A stretch of DNA of 64,000 bases from Streptomyces sp. TRM68416. GTDB taxonomy: Bacteria > Actinomycetota > Actinomycetes > Streptomycetales > Streptomycetaceae. The notes below the pieces were generated by a model that ran no database searches, had not been told where the DNA came from, and saw nothing but the letters and a program-made list of their open reading frames with translations. Location: contig NZ_JACVWU010000022.1 of assembly GCF_014596915.1 (NCBI RefSeq), positions 102,022 to 166,021 of the forward strand. The letters run 5' to 3'. The translations under genes were made by a program, and so were the position numbers. Shown here one piece after another: positions 62,147 to 64,000 of this stretch (position 1 is its first letter; each line of letters starts with the position of its first letter).

Positions 62147-62380
62147 TCATCCCGTTGCGCGGGCGGGCGCCGTCAGTGCTGGGGTGGTGGCGCCGTGGCC
62201 GTGGACGATGCACCTGGGCAGGGCCGTGGTGCCCGAGAAACCTTCCCGGTCCGTGACCGACCAGCGGTACAGGTCGGCGTAATCGGTGCCGGACATCCCG
62301 ACATTGCGGGCGGAGTCCGTGAGGTTGCTGTCCGCGGCGGCCTGCGGATCCGGCCTCGCGAAAGGGTCGCGCAGACTCAT
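62147..62380 (-). pseudogene. Short acetoacetyl-CoA-synthetase N-terminal-like fragment
   Basis: A 77-codon frame whose ATG (62380) overlaps the monooxygenase stop by 4 nt. Residues 20-48 (LTDSARNVGMSGTDYADLYR, then WSVTDREGF) resemble the N-terminus of acetoacetate-CoA ligases (LTRFAx...DYAALHRWSVxxxEAFW). The remaining residues, TTALPRCIVHGHGATTPA, do not fit the family. The rest of a ~650-residue enzyme is missing, so this looks like a truncated relic that may still be translated by coupling. Confidence 0.55.
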
Positions 62381-63963
62381 CGGGTGACGCTCCTCAGCGG
62401 GCTGTTGTCGGCGGTTCGTCGCGGCGGGTGGGGACTGCGGGTGCTGTACAGCAGGGACGCCCAGGTGGTGGTGCCGGTGAAGTCCCGGCCCCCGGCGGGG
62501 ACGACGTCCATGACGACGCGGTCGGGGCGCAGCAGTACGGCGTCCGCGCGGCCGGCGCGCAGCCAGGCGGCGAGTGTGCCGTCGTCGCCGAGGCCGGTCG
62601 CGGGGATCGTCCGGACGCCGAGCGCGTGGGCGAGGGCGTTCAGCGAGGGCCAGGGATCGGCGGCGGTGAGGACGGTGAAGGAGTCACCGAGCACCTCGTC
62701 GAGGCGGCTGCGCCGTCCGTCGGCGGTGATCCATGGTTGGGGGCAGTGCGTTCCCGCAAGGCCCTTGCGGAGGCGGCGGCGTACGAGGAGTCCCGTGGTC
62801 AGGGGCGGGCTGAGGTCGCGGCCGGCCAGTTCGGTCAGGCCGGGTACGCGGCAGGCCGCGGCCAGGGCCCTGCGGCGGATCGCGGCGGCACGGTCCTGGC
62901 CGCCGGTCATGGCCCAGCCGACGGCGACCGCGAGCCGGATCACATGCCGGGCGTGCGGCTTGCGTTCACTCTCGTAGGTGTCCAACAGTCGCTCGTCCCC
63001 GCCCTGTCGGAGCACGCGGGCGAGCTTCCAGGTGAGGTTGTAGGCGTCCCGCAGGCCCGCGCACAGCCCCTGTCCGATGAACGGCGGGGTGAGGTGGGCG
63101 GCATCGCCGAGCAGGAACACCCGACCGCTGCGCCAACGGTCGGCGAGGCGGGCCCGGAAGGTGTACTGCGCCTCGCGGATGACCTCGAAGTCCCCCTCGT
63201 ACGAGGGCGGCAGCCACGGAGCGACCAACTCGCGGACCGGCTGCTCCACCCCCTCGCGCAGCCGGAACTCCCAGCGGTAACGGTCCTCGCCGATGCGCGC
63301 GAAGGTCGCCGGCCGGTCCGGGTCGCAGACCTGGTCGACCCCCTCCCAGGAGCGCACGTCGGCCGTCGTACGGACGTCGATGACGGTCCAGCGTTCCTCG
63401 AAGCGCAGGTCCTCCCAGGCGGCTCCGACGGCCTCTCGGGTGAGGCTGTTCGCGCCGTCGCAGCCGAGCACCGCCTCGGCCCACAGGTGATGCTCACCGT
63501 CGTCGTCCCGGTAGGTCACGCGCACGGGGCCCTCGGTGTCCGGGCCGATGCCGGTGACCTCCACTCCGCCCCGCAGTTCGCACTCCGGGTGCCGGGCCAG
63601 GGCGTCGCGCAGCACGCGTTCCAGCTCGGGCTGGTCGAACATGCTGGTCTGCGGGTAGCCGTGCAGGCCGTGCTCGGTGCGCCGGAACTCGGCCATCACC
63701 CGGTGCCGGGCGTCCAGCAGCCGCAGCCCGTTCGCCGGACGGGCCATGGCGGCGAACTCCTCTCCCACGCCTGCGGCCTGGAGGATCCGGCGTACCTCGT
63801 CGTCGGTGGCGGCGGCGCGCGGGAGCGGATAGATGTCCCTGTGGCGTTCGAGGACGACGCTGCGGACTCCGCGCCGGGCCAGGAGGAGGGCGGCGGTCAC
63901 GCCCACGGGCCCGGCGCCGACGATCACCACGGGTACGTCAGCCCCGTTGCGTTCGAAGATCAT
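62377..63963 (-). CDS. FAD-dependent aromatic monooxygenase (MhpA/PHBH-like)
   Basis: A 528-residue flavoprotein hydroxylase. The N-terminal GxGxxG is VVIVGAGPVGVTAALLLARR, GVRSVVLERH. The second FAD motif is FLLGDAAHLTPPFIGQGLCA GLRDAYNLTWKL in PheA/MhpA-style. The C-terminal ~150 residues are the family's thioredoxin-like domain. It would hydroxylate a phenolic or polyketide substrate with NAD(P)H and O2. It is the first gene in the window of the minus-strand oxidative cluster. The upstream promoter probably lies beyond 64000 or in the short remaining gap (63964-64000). Confidence 0.88.
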   Translation of the reverse strand: MIFERNGADVPVVIVGAGPVGVTAALLLARRGVRSVVLERHRDIYPLPRAAATDDEVRRILQAAGVGEEFAAMARPANGLRLLDARHRVMAEFRRTEHGLHGYPQTSMFDQPELERVLRDALARHPECELRGGVEVTGIGPDTEGPVRVTYRDDDGEHHLWAEAVLGCDGANSLTREAVGAAWEDLRFEERWTVIDVRTTADVRSWEGVDQVCDPDRPATFARIGEDRYRWEFRLREGVEQPVRELVAPWLPPSYEGDFEVIREAQYTFRARLADRWRSGRVFLLGDAAHLTPPFIGQGLCAGLRDAYNLTWKLARVLRQGGDERLLDTYESERKPHARHVIRLAVAVGWAMTGGQDRAAAIRRRALAAACRVPGLTELAGRDLSPPLTTGLLVRRRLRKGLAGTHCPQPWITADGRRSRLDEVLGDSFTVLTAADPWPSLNALAHALGVRTIPATGLGDDGTLAAWLRAGRADAVLLRPDRVVMDVVPAGGRDFTGTTTWASLLYSTRSPHPPRRTADNSPLRSVTR

Positions 63964-64000
63964 GTGCTTCGGGTCTCATTTCGCGTCCGTGACGGGGGTG

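Overview
The window is about 64 kb of very GC-rich actinobacterial chromosome, almost certainly Streptomyces. The pointers are a chaplin gene, an SsgA-like sporulation protein, an NsdA/NsdB-type differentiation regulator, a DUF397 protein, many GTG starts, 4-nt GTGA/ATGA gene overlaps, and third-codon-position G/C throughout. No rRNA, tRNA, CRISPR array, insertion sequence or prophage was recognised. All calls come from reading the sequence; no database search was possible.

Layout. 0-5 kb: a chaplin (cut by the window edge), a secreted tripeptidyl-aminopeptidase-like hydrolase, a decayed SnoaL-like gene running into a LUD-domain gene, a baeRF3-type protein and an SsgA-like protein. 5-15.5 kb: a sigma factor fused to a zinc-finger/membrane/Pro-Thr tail, a PAS-PP2C phosphatase, an NsdA/NsdB-like regulator divergent from an APH-fold kinase, a large secreted amidase, and the first universal stress protein (USP). 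15.9-32.4 kb: acyl-CoA catabolism. A four-gene operon (enoyl-CoA hydratase, DUF35 protein, two thiolase-fold proteins lacking the usual catalytic residues) is divergent from an acyl-CoA synthetase. Two more acyl-CoA synthetases, a nitronate monooxygenase and a penicillin-acylase-type hydrolase follow. Two of these promoter regions share a 15-bp palindrome and probably one regulator. 32.5-39.7 kb: a Tat-exported beta-lactamase-fold hydrolase, a carotenoid-desaturase-like flavoprotein, one intact and one frameshifted USP, a 35-bp tandem array, a TetR regulator and a coenzyme-F420-reductase-like protein.

39.8-44.0 kb carries a five-gene, fully 4-nt-overlapping stressosome operon on the minus strand: PAS-PAS-RsbR, RsbS, RsbT, an ATPase-PP2C protein and a PAS histidine kinase. 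44.4-47.9 kb has a membrane-anchored protein, an ArsR-like regulator, a peptidoglycan-binding protein with a strong hairpin terminator, and a Tat-exported amidase. 48.3-51.5 kb looks like a hypoxia/dormancy module: a DevR/OsdR-type response regulator, a pyridoxamine-oxidase-fold protein and a NarK transporter. DosR-like palindromes lie upstream of the last two and of the 36.3-kb USP.

51.7-59.3 kb: a Ser/Thr kinase with nine 42-residue TPRs, an MpaB-type DUF2236 protein, a two-component pair and an MMPL transporter. 59.5-64 kb: a minus-strand oxidative cluster of FAD monooxygenase, a short acetoacetyl-CoA-synthetase-like fragment, P450, ferredoxin and ferredoxin reductase. It probably starts beyond the right edge.

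The common theme of the central part is stress, redox and dormancy signalling beside lipid/acyl-CoA catabolism. Reading-frame decay is clear in two genes (the SnoaL-like gene and the second USP at 37.2 kb), and a third is present only as a fragment (62.1-62.4 kb).
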